From assembly GCA_025350245.1 (NCBI GenBank), contig JANXYG010000069.1:36312-100311 (forward strand): a DNA stretch of 64,000 nt, written 5' to 3'. Below the pieces are notes generated by a model. The model had not been told where the DNA came from. It was given only the letters and a program-made list of their open reading frames with translations, and did no database searches. Positions 1-9,919 of the stretch are shown in pieces (position 1 is the stretch's first letter; every line of letters begins with the position of its first letter). The DNA comes from Betaproteobacteria bacterium. Its GTDB lineage: Bacteria; Pseudomonadota; Gammaproteobacteria; Burkholderiales; Ga0077523. A program made the position numbers and the translations under genes.

Positions 1-615
1 GGCTATCTGGCGCAGGTGCGATCCCTCGCGCAACGGATCGACCCGGCCTGGATATCGGATCATCTGTGCTGGACCGGCGTCGACGGCGCCAATCTCCACG
101 ATCTGCTGCCCCTGCCGTATCGCGAGGATGTCCTCGACCATGTCGTCGATCGCATCCGGCGGGTGCAGGACTTCCTCGGACGGCGCCTGGTGCTGGAGAA
201 CGTCTCCAGCTATGCGGCGTTCCGCGAATCCGATCTGACCGAGTGGGAGTTCGTGTCGTTGATCGCCGCGCGCGCCGACTGCGACCTGCTGCTCGACGTG
301 AACAACGTCTACGTCTCCGCCTGCAACCATGGTTTCGATGCGCATGAATACATCGCTGCCCTGCCACCCCAACGCATCCGGCAGATCCACCTTGCCGGGC
401 ATTCGACCGACGGCGACCGCCTGATCGATACCCACGACGCACCGATCGTGGAGCCGGTCTGGGATCTCTACCGCCACACCATCGAGCGGCTCGGCGCCGT
501 GCCCACCATGATCGAGCGCGACGACCACATCCCGGCGCTCGCCGACCTGATCGCCGAACTCGATCGCGCCCGCCGGATCGCGGCGCGCGTGCCGGTGGCA
601 AGCCTCGCGGCATGA
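1..615 (+). CDS. bufB: MNIO / DUF692 family protein (BufB-like), 5' truncated by window edge
   Basis: Frame is open from base 1 ([24 protein letters not shown]...); [28 protein letters not shown] and IRQIHLAGH are typical DUF692 motifs; followed by a DUF2063-like gene. Confidence 0.88.
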   Translation, partial: GYLAQVRSLAQRIDPAWISDHLCWTGVDGANLHDLLPLPYREDVLDHVVDRIRRVQDFLGRRLVLENVSSYAAFRESDLTEWEFVSLIAARADCDLLLDVNNVYVSACNHGFDAHEYIAALPPQRIRQIHLAGHSTDGDRLIDTHDAPIVEPVWDLYRHTIERLGAVPTMIERDDHIPALADLIAELDRARRIAARVPVASLAA

Positions 616-1379
616 CCTCTCTCGCCACCCTTCAGCGCGAGTTCCAGGCCGACGTGATGGGCGACACCGACGCCGCCACCGGGCATGTCGTCGGCAGCAG
701 CGACACCGACGTTCGCGCCCGGCTCGATGTGTATCGCCATGCCTATGGCGCGCGGCTGGTCGAGGTGCTGGCCGCCGACTTCCCGGCGTTGCGCGGCAGC
801 CTGGGTCCGGACCGTTTTGCCACCCTCGCTCATGGCTACGTCCGTTCGAATCCATCCCGGCATCGCAACGTGCGGTGGTACGGTGCGGACTTCGCGACCT
901 TCGTCGCCGGCGCGCACGACACGGCAGCCGGCGATCTCGCTCGGCTGGAATGGATGCTCGGTCTTGCCTTCGATGCCGCCGACGCGCCGGTACTCACCCA
1001 TACATCACTGGCGACGATTCCACCCGAGGAGTGGGCAACCGTCCGGTTGGTTGCGCATCCTTCGGCGCAGCGCGCCGATTTGTTGTCCGACACGGCGCCG
1101 GCCTGGCGACGCATTCAGCTCGCGGAAACAGCGGAGACCATCGAGCATCCGACCGGCACGACGCCGCTGGTGGTCTGGCGCAAGCACCTCGACCCTCACT
1201 TCCGTTCACTGGATCAGGACGAGGCATGGGCCATCGACGCGATCCTGCGGGGGGAGAGCTTCGCCGCGGTCTGCGAAGGCCTGTGCGAATGGCACGACCC
1301 GGAGGACGCAGCCAACCGGGCGGCGACACTGCTCGGCAACTGGATCGGCGACGGGCTGATCTCGTCGGTCTACCCCTAA
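612..1379 (+). CDS. bufC: HvfC/BufC N-terminal domain (DUF2063) protein
   Basis: [16 protein letters not shown]...[29 protein letters not shown]...[16 protein letters not shown] is DUF2063-like; overlaps the bufB stop. Confidence 0.85.
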   Translation: MTSLATLQREFQADVMGDTDAATGHVVGSSDTDVRARLDVYRHAYGARLVEVLAADFPALRGSLGPDRFATLAHGYVRSNPSRHRNVRWYGADFATFVAGAHDTAAGDLARLEWMLGLAFDAADAPVLTHTSLATIPPEEWATVRLVAHPSAQRADLLSDTAPAWRRIQLAETAETIEHPTGTTPLVVWRKHLDPHFRSLDQDEAWAIDAILRGESFAAVCEGLCEWHDPEDAANRAATLLGNWIGDGLISSVYP

Positions 1380-1412
1380 ACTGCGCCGGGACGACCGCCG
1401 CGTTCGCTGCGG

Positions 1413-1904
1413 TCAGTGCAGACGGGCACCATCGTCGACGGCAACTTCACCGCCGTCGATCTCATCCCCGGGATCATCGTCGTCTTCGTCGTCGGCGCCC
1501 TTGCCGGCCTCGGGCATCGACAGCCATAGTTCGTAACCATCGGGATCCCGCACAAAGCATTCGCGCGCGCCATAGCTGGTGAGGCCGATGTCGCTCACGT
1601 CTACGCCCGCGGCGATCAGACGAGCGCGCATGTCGTCGATGTCGGCCGGCCGGATATAGAGCGCCCAGCTCTGGCCAAGGGCTGGTTCGAGCGTGATCTG
1701 CTGGTCCGGCGTGAGCTGCTGCAACATCAATTCGGCGACACCCGATCGCAACCAACACCAGACCGCTTCACCGGCATCATCGTCGAAATGATCGACCAGC
1801 GAGAAGCCGAAGAAGTCACGATAGAACGCGATGGACCGGCGCAGGTCGGATACGCCCAGTGAGGGCAGGAGCTTCTTGACTCTCGGTGGTTCGCGATCGG
1901 CCAT
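1413..1904 (-). CDS. Glyoxalase/bleomycin-resistance (VOC) family protein with acidic C-terminal tail
   Basis: LPSLGVSDLRRSIAFYRDFFGFSLVDHF...ECFVRDPDGYELWLSMPE VOC motifs; Asp/Glu-rich tail DDEDDDDPGDE. Confidence 0.8.
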   Translation of the reverse strand: MADREPPRVKKLLPSLGVSDLRRSIAFYRDFFGFSLVDHFDDDAGEAVWCWLRSGVAELMLQQLTPDQQITLEPALGQSWALYIRPADIDDMRARLIAAGVDVSDIGLTSYGARECFVRDPDGYELWLSMPEAGKGADDEDDDDPGDEIDGGEVAVDDGARLH

Positions 1905-1906
1905 GG

Positions 1907-2140
1907 TCAGTAGCTGATGTCGCCGATCACGCAACCATGGTTGACGCAGGCGTCTGCGCCGATCGGCATGACGCGGCAAAACGCGACGTTGCCGCATACC
2001 GGTTCACCGATGGTCGCCGTGATCTCGCCCCGCAGGCGCACCAGCGCCTCGGCGTCGCTCTCGGCAAACGCGACGGCGCCGTGCAGCCCGAGGGTCGCGG
2101 TCACCAGCATCCAGGGCGCGGCGTGCCACTGAAAGGTCAT
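1907..2140 (-). CDS. Small exported protein with four cysteines
   Basis: Start codon overlaps the upstream aldolase end; signal peptide then ...[30 protein letters not shown]. Confidence 0.5.
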   Translation of the reverse strand: MTFQWHAAPWMLVTATLGLHGAVAFAESDAEALVRLRGEITATIGEPVCGNVAFCRVMPIGADACVNHGCVIGDISY

Positions 2141-3201
2141 GCGATCGTCACCTGTGGCGAAAGATAGACGTCCTGGATGGCGTTGAGCAGCGTGACGCCT
2201 TCTTTCATCGGTTTCTGGAACGCCTTGCGGCCTGAGATCAGGCCCATGCCGCCAGCGCGCTTGTTGATCACGGCGGTGCGCACAGCATCCTGCAGGTCGT
2301 TGTCGCCGGCAGCGCCACCGGAGTTGATCAGGCCCGCGCGCCCCATGTAACAGTTGGCTACCTGGTAGCGCGTGAGGTCGATCGGGTGGTCGGACACCAG
2401 ATCGGTGTACATGCGCTTGTCGTTCTTGCCGTAGGGATTTTCCTTGGTGTTCAGAGCGAGATAGCCGCCGTTGTTCTCGGGCAGCTTCTGCTTGATGATG
2501 TCGGCCTGGATGGTGACGCCGAGATGATTCGCCTGGCCGGTCAGGTCGGCGGACACGTGGTAGTCCTGGTCGGTCTTGAAGGCGCTGTTGCGCAGATAGC
2601 ACCACAGCACCGTCGCCATGCCCATGTCGTGCGCCTGGGCGAATGCCTCGCTCACTTCCACGATCTGGCGCGCCGACTCGGTCGAGCCGAAATAGATGGT
2701 AGCCCCAACGGCAACGGCACCCATGTCGCGCGCCTGCCGGATGCGGGCAAAGCGGATCTGATCGTACTTGTTGGGATAGGTCAGGAACTCGTTGTGATTG
2801 AACTTCAGCAGGAACGGGATGCGATGCGCGTATTTGCGCGACACCGCACCGAGCACACCGAGAGTGGAAGCCACGGCGTTGCAACCGCCTTCGATCGCCA
2901 GCCTGACGATGTTTTCGGGATCGAAGTAGGCCGGATTCTTGGCAAACGACGCGCCGGCGCTGTGTTCGACGCCCTGGTCCACGGGCAGTATCGACACGTA
3001 ACCGGTGCCCCTGAGACGGCCATGATCGAAGATCTGCTGCAGGCTCCTGAGCACCGGCGCCGACCGGTCGCTGGGCGCGAAGATGCGGTCGACAAAATCC
3101 GGCCCGGGCACATGGATGGTGTCTTTCGGGATTGCTTTCGAAACATGCGAAAGCAGCGGGGCGGCGTCGGCGCCGAGGATGCCGGTGATATCGGTGGTCA
3201 T
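2137..3201 (-). CDS. fbaB: Class I (DhnA-type) fructose-bisphosphate aldolase
   Basis: 354 aa; [63 protein letters not shown] typical of bacterial class I FBA. Confidence 0.9.
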   Translation of the reverse strand: MTTDITGILGADAAPLLSHVSKAIPKDTIHVPGPDFVDRIFAPSDRSAPVLRSLQQIFDHGRLRGTGYVSILPVDQGVEHSAGASFAKNPAYFDPENIVRLAIEGGCNAVASTLGVLGAVSRKYAHRIPFLLKFNHNEFLTYPNKYDQIRFARIRQARDMGAVAVGATIYFGSTESARQIVEVSEAFAQAHDMGMATVLWCYLRNSAFKTDQDYHVSADLTGQANHLGVTIQADIIKQKLPENNGGYLALNTKENPYGKNDKRMYTDLVSDHPIDLTRYQVANCYMGRAGLINSGGAAGDNDLQDAVRTAVINKRAGGMGLISGRKAFQKPMKEGVTLLNAIQDVYLSPQVTIA

Positions 3202-3355
3202 GGTCGAGAACTCCGTCTTTGAGCGTATGCGCGGGTGACCGCGGCGGTGGCAGCACCTGTTCAGCCGCTATTATCGCGTCGCCGGCGCCGACCGACAACG
3301 ATGACGATGACGACAACCCTATAATCCGGCTCTTGTCACTCCGTCAGGATGCTCG

Positions 3356-3877
3356 ATGATATTCACCCTGGGATCCCGCCGTGTCGAAACCGGCCGCAAT
3401 GTCTACATTGCCCACAACGCCACCGTCATCGGAGCGGTCTCGCTCGGCGACGACTGCGGCGTCTGGTTCAACGCTGTGGTCCGCGGCGACAACGACCGCA
3501 TCAGCATCGGCGCACGCACCAACATCCAGGAAGGATCGGTGCTGCACACCGATCCCGGGTTGCACCTGAACATCGGGAGCGGCGTCACCATCGGTCACCA
3601 GGTCACCCTGCACGGCTGCGACATCGGCGACGGCAGCCTGATCGGCATCAACAGCGTAGTGCTCAACAACGCCAGAATCGGCCGCTTCTGCCTGGTCGGT
3701 GCCAACGCCCTGGTGACCGAAGGCAAGGTGTTTCCGGATCGGTCGCTCATCATCGGCGCACCGGCGAAAGCCGTGCGAACCCTGACCGACCAGGAGGTTG
3801 CCGGGCTGGTCGAGAGCGCCGAGAATTACGTCCACAAGATCGCCCTCTACCGCGACCAACTGGCACCGCAGCAGTAG
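3356..3877 (+). CDS. Gamma carbonic anhydrase family protein
   Basis: Left-handed beta-helix hexapeptides; NIQEGSVLHTDPG, VTIGHQVTLHGCDIGDGSLIGINSVVLNNA. Confidence 0.92.
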   Translation: MIFTLGSRRVETGRNVYIAHNATVIGAVSLGDDCGVWFNAVVRGDNDRISIGARTNIQEGSVLHTDPGLHLNIGSGVTIGHQVTLHGCDIGDGSLIGINSVVLNNARIGRFCLVGANALVTEGKVFPDRSLIIGAPAKAVRTLTDQEVAGLVESAENYVHKIALYRDQLAPQQ

Positions 3878-3914
3878 GCGGCGTGCGCGTGGTCGCCGGG
3901 GTCGGAGACCGGGA

Positions 3915-4142
3915 TCAGTCGCCTTCTTTCTCCTGCCGCGCCATCAGCGCCAGGATGGTGTTGAGATCCATCGACTCTTCGCGACCCGAGCCGCCGAACA
4001 GTTCGGTGCACTCCAGCACCTCCGAATTGAGGTACATGCGCAGGAGCTTGCGTTCGGCTTCGGCACGATCGGTGCCGGCGATGTTCAGGTTCTCCACGAT
4101 CAAGCCATTACGCGTGCGAATCTTGAACTGGTACTTGATCAT
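3915..4142 (-). CDS. Small conserved hypothetical protein downstream of parA
   Basis: MIKYQFKIRTRNGLIVENLNIAGTDRAEAERKLLRMYLNSEVLECTEL...; same strand as ParA. Confidence 0.6.
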   Translation of the reverse strand: MIKYQFKIRTRNGLIVENLNIAGTDRAEAERKLLRMYLNSEVLECTELFGGSGREESMDLNTILALMARQEKEGD

Positions 4143-4251
4143 CGAGGCCTCATGATTTCGGCCGAGCACACCCCGACGGCGTCCGACCAAAGAGTGCGCC
4201 GGCCCCCTTTGGGGAGTGGCGAACAACGCGAGCTTGGAGGTGGGCGTCACT

Positions 4252-5040
4252 TCAGGCCGCCACGGCCACCGGCTGGTCATCGATGAACCCGGAGGTGATC
4301 AGTTCTTCCAGCAGCGCGTCGTAGTCCTGGGCGCCCCGGCTACCGGGGGCATGTGTGAAAACATCCATGTGCACCGAAGGACTCTCCGCGAGGCTGACGT
4401 TTTCGGCGATGCGGGTGCGGCACGCATCCGGGCCAAAGCGCTCTTCGATCTGGCGAACGATCTCCCACGACATCCGGCGCCGCGAATCGAATCGCGTGAT
4501 CACGTAGCGGCGCGGCAGGCGTTTGCGCAGCACCTGCTCGAGCGCCTTGAGCGTCCGCTCGACCTGCATCACACCCTTGACCGCGAGAAAATCTGCCGAC
4601 ACCGGTATCAGCACGCGATCGGACGCGAAGATCGCGTTCAGCGACAGGACACCCAGCAACGGACAGCAGTCGATGAGTATCGGATGCCCGGCGTCCAGGT
4701 TCTCTTTCACGATGCCGATGTTGAGGCGGTTGAGCACGTTCGGGCCCTTGCCGAACTGCGAGTCGACCTTGGACAGATCGACATGCGACGGGATGACTTC
4801 CCAGCCACCGTTGCCGACGCGGATAAGTTCCGTGAGCGGCCGTTGCTTCTCGTAGTACGAAACGATGCTGGCGTCGGGCGAATCGACGGTCGCGCCGCAG
4901 ATGTAGGACAGATGCGCCTGCGGATCGAGATCGATGCTGAGCGGCCGATGTCCGCGCCGCGCGAGTGCCGCCGACAGATTGAGCGTGGTGGTGGTCTTCC
5001 CCACACCGCCCTTCTGATTGAACACCGCGATCTTCGCCAT
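4252..5040 (-). CDS. ParA family ATPase (orphan)
   Basis: Deviant Walker A FNQKGGVGKTTTTLNLSAALA, SIDLDPQAHLSYI. Confidence 0.92.
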   Translation of the reverse strand: MAKIAVFNQKGGVGKTTTTLNLSAALARRGHRPLSIDLDPQAHLSYICGATVDSPDASIVSYYEKQRPLTELIRVGNGGWEVIPSHVDLSKVDSQFGKGPNVLNRLNIGIVKENLDAGHPILIDCCPLLGVLSLNAIFASDRVLIPVSADFLAVKGVMQVERTLKALEQVLRKRLPRRYVITRFDSRRRMSWEIVRQIEERFGPDACRTRIAENVSLAESPSVHMDVFTHAPGSRGAQDYDALLEELITSGFIDDQPVAVAA

Positions 5041-5099
5041 GGGTTACGCCAGTGCCGGTAAGGATGGGAAACCAGCGAAAGCATTGCTACCGCTGGTAG

Positions 5100-5128
5100 T
5101 TTCTAGAACCTAATCAACTGTTTGTCAA
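5100..5128 (-). promoter_or_regulatory. Putative sigma70 promoter for parA (TTGACA-N17-TAGAAA)
   Basis: On the minus strand TTGACA aacagttgattaggttc TAGAAA, about 60 nt upstream of the parA ATG. Confidence 0.5.
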
Positions 5129-5551
5129 CTGTAGCTCGATCGGCGAATTAAGTTCGTCATCGTCCCGCAACCAATACGCCCACCGCTCATGCGCGGCAGT
5201 TGCGATACGGCCGCCCGGCACTCGCCGACCTGATGCGCCCGTTGGCCGGCAAAGTGGCCGCGTCGATGGCCACGGCGCCGGATCGCTCGCCAGGGTCCCG
5301 ACTGGACACAGCGCCATTCGATCCGAGCCATCAGGGTCACCGCGCCGATCTCCCTGCCGGCACGACACGTCGGTATCGAATTGCGCTACCGCAACTTTCA
5401 AGTATCGCCATATTCACCACCCCTCCTACATTCGGTTCCGCGGACCCGGATTGTCTGGCGACGTTTGGAACACACCGGAGCCGCCCCACTTGGCTGCCGT
5501 CTTTTCGGTGGCCGATGACATCGACATCACTTTTACCTCTGGAGAAAAGCC

Positions 5552-6271
5552 ATGTACACGACTCATCACATCAGCATCATCACCCTGGCCCTGCTCGCCT
5601 TCACCGCCTCGAAGGCCGCCAATGCCGATCCGCTGCGCGTGACCGACCTTCAACCCGGCCAGATTCGCATCACCGAACTGATGGCCGATCCGGCCAAGGT
5701 GAGCGACACCCGCGGCGAATGGTTCGAGATCTACAACACGCTCGGGTCGCCGATCGATCTGCAAGGGCTCGTTGTCCGTAGTAAAGGTAGCGGCAGCTCG
5801 ACCGAAAGCTTCAACGTGCATTCGTCGGCGCTGCTCGATGCCGGCGGGCTGTTCCTGTTCGGGCGCACCCCCGCTACCGGTGAGAACGGCGGCATGACTC
5901 TCGACTGGGCCTGGGGCAAGGGCATCAGCCTCGGCAACACCAACGACTTCATCACGCTCGCGCGGCCCGACGGCACCACGCTCGCGAAGGTTATGTGGGC
6001 AAGCTCCCAGTCGGGCGTGAGCTGGGAAGTCCATGGCGGCGTCGCGATCAACCAGGTGCAGGCGGACCTCGTCGCGACCGACCGCACCCTCGAGTACGGC
6101 CGCGGCGACGTGGGCACACCCGGCGCCTTCAACAGCGACATGCTGGCGCTCGGCCGCAGCGGCGTGGCGGCGGTGCCCGAACCGTCGACCTATGCGCTGC
6201 TCGGCGCGGGCCTGACGCTGCTGGGTTTGCGCGCGGCAAGACGCCGCCGCACCTGCCAGCCTGTCGGGTAG
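5552..6271 (+). CDS. Lamin-tail-domain PEP-CTERM protein
   Basis: Signal peptide; IRITELMADPAKVSDTRGEWFEIYNTLGSPIDLQGLVV (LTD); C-terminal VPEPSTYALLGAGLTLLGLRAARRRR sorting signal. Confidence 0.88.
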   Translation: MYTTHHISIITLALLAFTASKAANADPLRVTDLQPGQIRITELMADPAKVSDTRGEWFEIYNTLGSPIDLQGLVVRSKGSGSSTESFNVHSSALLDAGGLFLFGRTPATGENGGMTLDWAWGKGISLGNTNDFITLARPDGTTLAKVMWASSQSGVSWEVHGGVAINQVQADLVATDRTLEYGRGDVGTPGAFNSDMLALGRSGVAAVPEPSTYALLGAGLTLLGLRAARRRRTCQPVG

Positions 6272-6322
6272 CAAATCGCGCAGCCGGGACGCCGTGACCG
6301 CGGCATCCCGGCCGCGCGATAT

Positions 6323-8008
6323 TCAGCTCAACACGATACTGGCGCGCACCACCCCGGCCCGCTCGTGCCGCGCCAGAAGATCGACACTTGCTCCTGCCGG
6401 ACCACGCACGATCCACTCCGCCTTGGCGCGATCCTCGGTGACATCGCCACTCCATCCGCTCCACGACGACGGGCTGGCCGGCCGGTAGGCGCGACCCTCA
6501 AGCTGATCGCCCTCGATCCGCCGCGATCCACTCTCCAGCGCGATGCCGTCGGGCATCGCGATCTCGAACACCACCCCTCTGACCAGCTTGTTCCGCAACG
6601 CCTGCCTGGTGACATAGGTCGGCAGCCAGCCGGTGTTATGCACCACCAGCCGCAGCCTCCAAGTGCGGTCTCCCAGCGCAACGACGCTGGCCTCGAACAA
6701 CTCCAGGCGCGGCGCGATGGCAGCCTGCCACAGCAGCCACTCGGGAAACCGCGCCACCTCGCGCTCCAGCAGCGCGGGCGGCGGATTGCTCCAGGTGAAC
6801 AGCGGATTCCAGCCGCCGATCTCGACCGGGCCGAGCTGGGGGTGCTCGAACGCATACCAGTCGACGAAGCCCGTGCCGCCGAGCGCACCATCGTTCCAGG
6901 CCAGCAGCTTGAGGTCGTCGTCGACCGGATGCTCACGATACCACTCGACATACTTGTAGTCGGCGATGCCGGCCTCGCGCTGCGGGCTCCAGATCTCGAC
7001 CGTCCACGCGAACACGCCGCGATGCTCGAACATCCAGTCGTCGAAGGTGCCGGTGATCACTTCGCTCGGGTGATAGCGGAAATCGTGGAACACCGAGATG
7101 TTCGGATAGCCGGTGAGTTCGGTGCCTTTCGCGCCGATCTTGCCGTAGGTCCACAGATCTTCGGCCGGCAGCTTGTCGTCCGGCAGGTGCGAATACGGCC
7201 GCAGCAGCACCCCGCTGTAGGTATGGAAGGCAACCGCCGCGACGATGTTGGGATGCGCGGCGATGAAGCTCACGGCCGCCCGCACCTCCGGCTCAGAGGT
7301 CGGATAGGGACCGGCGCCATGCTGTTCGTGTTCCTGACGCCACTGCGCCGGAAAGTTGCGATTCAGGTCGAGTTGCTGCCGCCGCGGCTGCATCCGGAAG
7401 GTGGCGCCGTCGAACTCGTCGATCATCCCTTCCGGCAGCAGCCGGTAGTAGCGGCCGCCGGTCTCGGCGGGATCACGGCGCACCAGCAGGCGTGCGTCGC
7501 GGTCGCTCACCTTCCACGATCCGTTCGGGTCGACCATGCGCATGGTCAGGATGCGCCCGTCATCGTCGATGTCCGCGCGGCGCAGCCCGGCGACCGGCTC
7601 TTCGTCGTGGGGATAAGGGCGGGTCGACGACCGGATCAGGGTCGGGACATCACCCAGGGCAAGTTCGGCGCCGTCGGGGTTCAGGCGCGGTGCGACGTAA
7701 AACGCCCGGCTCGCCAGAATGCGCGCGACTTCGGCATCGGTTTCATGACGCTCGGCAAGCGCCCTCAGGAAGTAAAGGCACGCCATCGAGGCCGCCAGCT
7801 CGGTCGCATGGATGTTGCCATCGACCCAGACCGCGGGCTTCTCGGCAGCCGGACCGGTGCGCGCGTCGGTCACGGTCATCAGCCAGATGTCGCGCCCTTC
7901 GAAGCTGGTGCCGATGCTCTCCAGGGTGAACCACCGCGGATGACTGCTGGCGAGCAGCCGCAACTCCTGTGTCAGGTGCTCGTATCGCAGATAGCGATCG
8001 AAGGCCAT
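6323..8008 (-). CDS. M14 family zinc carboxypeptidase
   Basis: WVDGNIHATELAASMACLYFL (HATE zinc site), LDLNRNFPAQW, AVAFHTYSGVLLRP. Confidence 0.9.
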   Translation of the reverse strand: MAFDRYLRYEHLTQELRLLASSHPRWFTLESIGTSFEGRDIWLMTVTDARTGPAAEKPAVWVDGNIHATELAASMACLYFLRALAERHETDAEVARILASRAFYVAPRLNPDGAELALGDVPTLIRSSTRPYPHDEEPVAGLRRADIDDDGRILTMRMVDPNGSWKVSDRDARLLVRRDPAETGGRYYRLLPEGMIDEFDGATFRMQPRRQQLDLNRNFPAQWRQEHEQHGAGPYPTSEPEVRAAVSFIAAHPNIVAAVAFHTYSGVLLRPYSHLPDDKLPAEDLWTYGKIGAKGTELTGYPNISVFHDFRYHPSEVITGTFDDWMFEHRGVFAWTVEIWSPQREAGIADYKYVEWYREHPVDDDLKLLAWNDGALGGTGFVDWYAFEHPQLGPVEIGGWNPLFTWSNPPPALLEREVARFPEWLLWQAAIAPRLELFEASVVALGDRTWRLRLVVHNTGWLPTYVTRQALRNKLVRGVVFEIAMPDGIALESGSRRIEGDQLEGRAYRPASPSSWSGWSGDVTEDRAKAEWIVRGPAGASVDLLARHERAGVVRASIVLS

Positions 8009-8071
8009 CGGGGTTCGGTCGCGCTGCGACCCGGGCGGCATGCCGCCGCACGGGCGATGCCGCGGTTGCGG

Positions 8072-8197
8072 CTATCTGGCGCTGCGCGCCTTGCCGACCG
8101 GCTTGACGGTCTTCTTCGGCGGCCGCCCGGGACGGGATTTGCCGTAGCTGCCGTTGTTGATCTTGCCCTTGCGGGTACGAAGGTCACCTGCGCCCAT
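8072..8197 (-). CDS. 30S ribosomal protein THX-like small basic protein (41 aa; absent from ORF track)
   Basis: Manual reverse-strand translation: MGAGDLRTRKGKINNGSYGKSRPGRPPKKTVKPVGKARSAR*, matching the THX pattern (GKGDxRTxRGKIxxGxYGKxRP). Confidence 0.85.
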   Translation of the reverse strand: MGAGDLRTRKGKINNGSYGKSRPGRPPKKTVKPVGKARSAR

Positions 8198-8364
8198 GGT
8201 CTGGCCCTTGTGGAGGATTGGAAAACGAGACCGGAGTCTAGCAGCCCGTTAGCACACGGACCGGCTGCCCTCGGGCCGATTTGCCCTAAACCACCCCGGA
8301 TTTCATACTTGGGGCCTGAGCGCCGGTCGCGGACCGCGTTGGCGCCGACCGCGGAGCTCACCAC

Positions 8365-9000
8365 ATGGACTGGATGAAGATCGTTGCCGGCTTCGTGATC
8401 ATGATGGTAGTCATCATGGTCTGGTTTCGCGTCATGAAGCAGATCCGCGGCGACGGCGGCAGCGGCGTCGATGTCACCGTTCCCAAACGCCGCAAGCGCC
8501 GCCCCGACCAAGGCGTCAACGATCTCGAGCGATTCATTCAGTCGCATCGCACTGGCGAAAGCGAGCGCCCCAACGCCATGGCCGTCGATCCCGTTGCGGC
8601 CGCAACCTCGGCGTTACCGGCGCGGCCGGTCTTTGCACCCGTCGGCATGGTGCCCGCCGTCATCTCGGCACCAGTACTGCTTGCCGGCGTTCACCGACTG
8701 CTCTACCTGATCCTCAAGACCGGCCTGCCCGGGCACCACGTGTTTCCCCGGGTGATGCTGCGCGATCTGGTGCCGGCGGCAACCGCCCGGGCCGACGTGG
8801 GTGCGCATGCGATCGCGTTCGTCGTGTGCAAGTCCGACTTCAGCGCGGTCGCCGCCATCGAACTCGCACCGCTCGCCGATTCGGTCCGAACTGAACTCGT
8901 TCAACGAGCGCTGGCCGCCACCGGCATCCGTCACGTCATTCTCGACGGGTCGGCACTGCCGCGGCCTGCTGCGGTCCGGGCACTGGTGTACGGGGCCTGA
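8365..9000 (+). CDS. Hypothetical protein with N-terminal TM helix
   Basis: MDWMKIVAGFVIMMVVIMVWFRVM then a soluble domain; weak resemblance to DUF2726-like domains. Confidence 0.55.
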   Translation: MDWMKIVAGFVIMMVVIMVWFRVMKQIRGDGGSGVDVTVPKRRKRRPDQGVNDLERFIQSHRTGESERPNAMAVDPVAAATSALPARPVFAPVGMVPAVISAPVLLAGVHRLLYLILKTGLPGHHVFPRVMLRDLVPAATARADVGAHAIAFVVCKSDFSAVAAIELAPLADSVRTELVQRALAATGIRHVILDGSALPRPAAVRALVYGA

Positions 9001-9127
9001 TGTTGCCCCTGCTGCCGCCATGCGTTTACCGCCCCTGCCAGGAGCCTGCCAACCTGGGAGTCGGATTGCTTCCGCCCGCCAGCCTCGCACGGTATTCTTC
9101 GACCCCGATTGCCGCGCGGTAGCTGCC

Positions 9128-9625
9128 ATGAATCCGTTGTCGTCGTATTGGTTGCGAGTGTTCCTGCTGGCCTGCGCCGTCTCCCTGCCGTCAGCGGCGC
9201 CTCATGCCGAGAGCCGCAAAGTGATGGTGGTGTTCGCGGACGCCATTCCCGAACTACCGGTCGCCACCACCGTCGCGATCGACCGCGCCGTCGGCACCGG
9301 CGCCGTCGCCGAACCCGAAATGTTCATCGTGATGCACTACCAGGGCTGGGTCTACGACGCTGCCGCCCCCGATCACAAGGGCCTGAAGTTCGACAGCTCG
9401 ATCGATCGCGGGCCGCCGTTCTCGGTGCTGCACGGCGTGGGTCGGATGATCACGGGGCTCGACAAGGGCATCGAGGGCATGCGCGTCGGCGGCAAGCGAA
9501 CCCTCGTGATCCCGTCGACGATGGGCTACGGCAACCGCTTGGCCTTCGGTGAAGTGCCGCCGGATTCGACGCTCATCTTCGAAGTCGAACTGCTCGACGT
9601 GGTACCCCAGCAAAACGTAAGGTAG
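9128..9625 (+). CDS. Exported FKBP-type peptidyl-prolyl isomerase
   Basis: Signal peptide; MHYQGWVYD...KGLKFDSSIDRGPPFSVLHGVGRMITGLDKGIEGMRVGGKRTLVIPSTMGYG. Confidence 0.9.
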   Translation: MNPLSSYWLRVFLLACAVSLPSAAPHAESRKVMVVFADAIPELPVATTVAIDRAVGTGAVAEPEMFIVMHYQGWVYDAAAPDHKGLKFDSSIDRGPPFSVLHGVGRMITGLDKGIEGMRVGGKRTLVIPSTMGYGNRLAFGEVPPDSTLIFEVELLDVVPQQNVR

Positions 9626-9633
9626 CCGCTTAG

Positions 9634-9704
9634 GCCCACCCCCAGGCTGCGCTGCGCCTTCCCCCTCAAAAGGGGGCGCAGCGTCCTCGGGGAACCCTGT
9701 GGGC
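9634..9704 (-). repeat. 3'-anchored palindromic repeat, copy R1 (subtype A)
   Basis: gcccacccccaggctgcgctgcgccttccccctcaaaagggggcgcagcgtcctcggggaaccctgtgggc, 8 bp after the FKBP stop. Confidence 0.9.
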
Positions 9705-9880
9705 TGGTGACGCGTGGTTGCGGGATCATGTCGTTGCGGCTGGGGGCTGCCAACGGGGTCGGCAGCGCCACCAGCATCACTGCCCTGACCGCGTTCACTT
9801 GTTTCACGTCGTTTCCCTGAGTCAGCAAACCGCCGACAGTGCCGCGCGCCCTTCGTCACGTCAACAACGCTCGAGGGACC

Positions 9881-9909
9881 TGGGGTCAGGCCTGCATAAC
9901 TGCATAAGG
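9881..9909 (+). repeat. GGGGTCAGGCCTGC REP-like half-site
   Basis: tggggtcaggcctgcataactgcataagg; shares GGGGTCAGGCCTGC with the palindrome at 50176..50209. Confidence 0.6.
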
Positions 9910-9919
9910 AAACACGCAG

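Noticed and set aside
1907-2140. Bufferin precursor for the adjacent bufBC
   Set aside because: Opposite strand, lacks repeated EGKCG-type motifs, and is coupled to the aldolase; the true precursor is expected upstream of base 1
1907-3316. 469-aa minus ORF spanning the aldolase region
   Set aside because: Upstream part is an out-of-frame shadow of fbaB; only the terminal 77 aa (from 2140) resembles a real gene
5114-5401. 95-aa minus ORF upstream of parA
   Set aside because: Low-complexity translation without motifs, overlapping the putative parA promoter
6365-8377. 670-aa plus-strand ORF
   Set aside because: Antisense to the clear M14 carboxypeptidase gene
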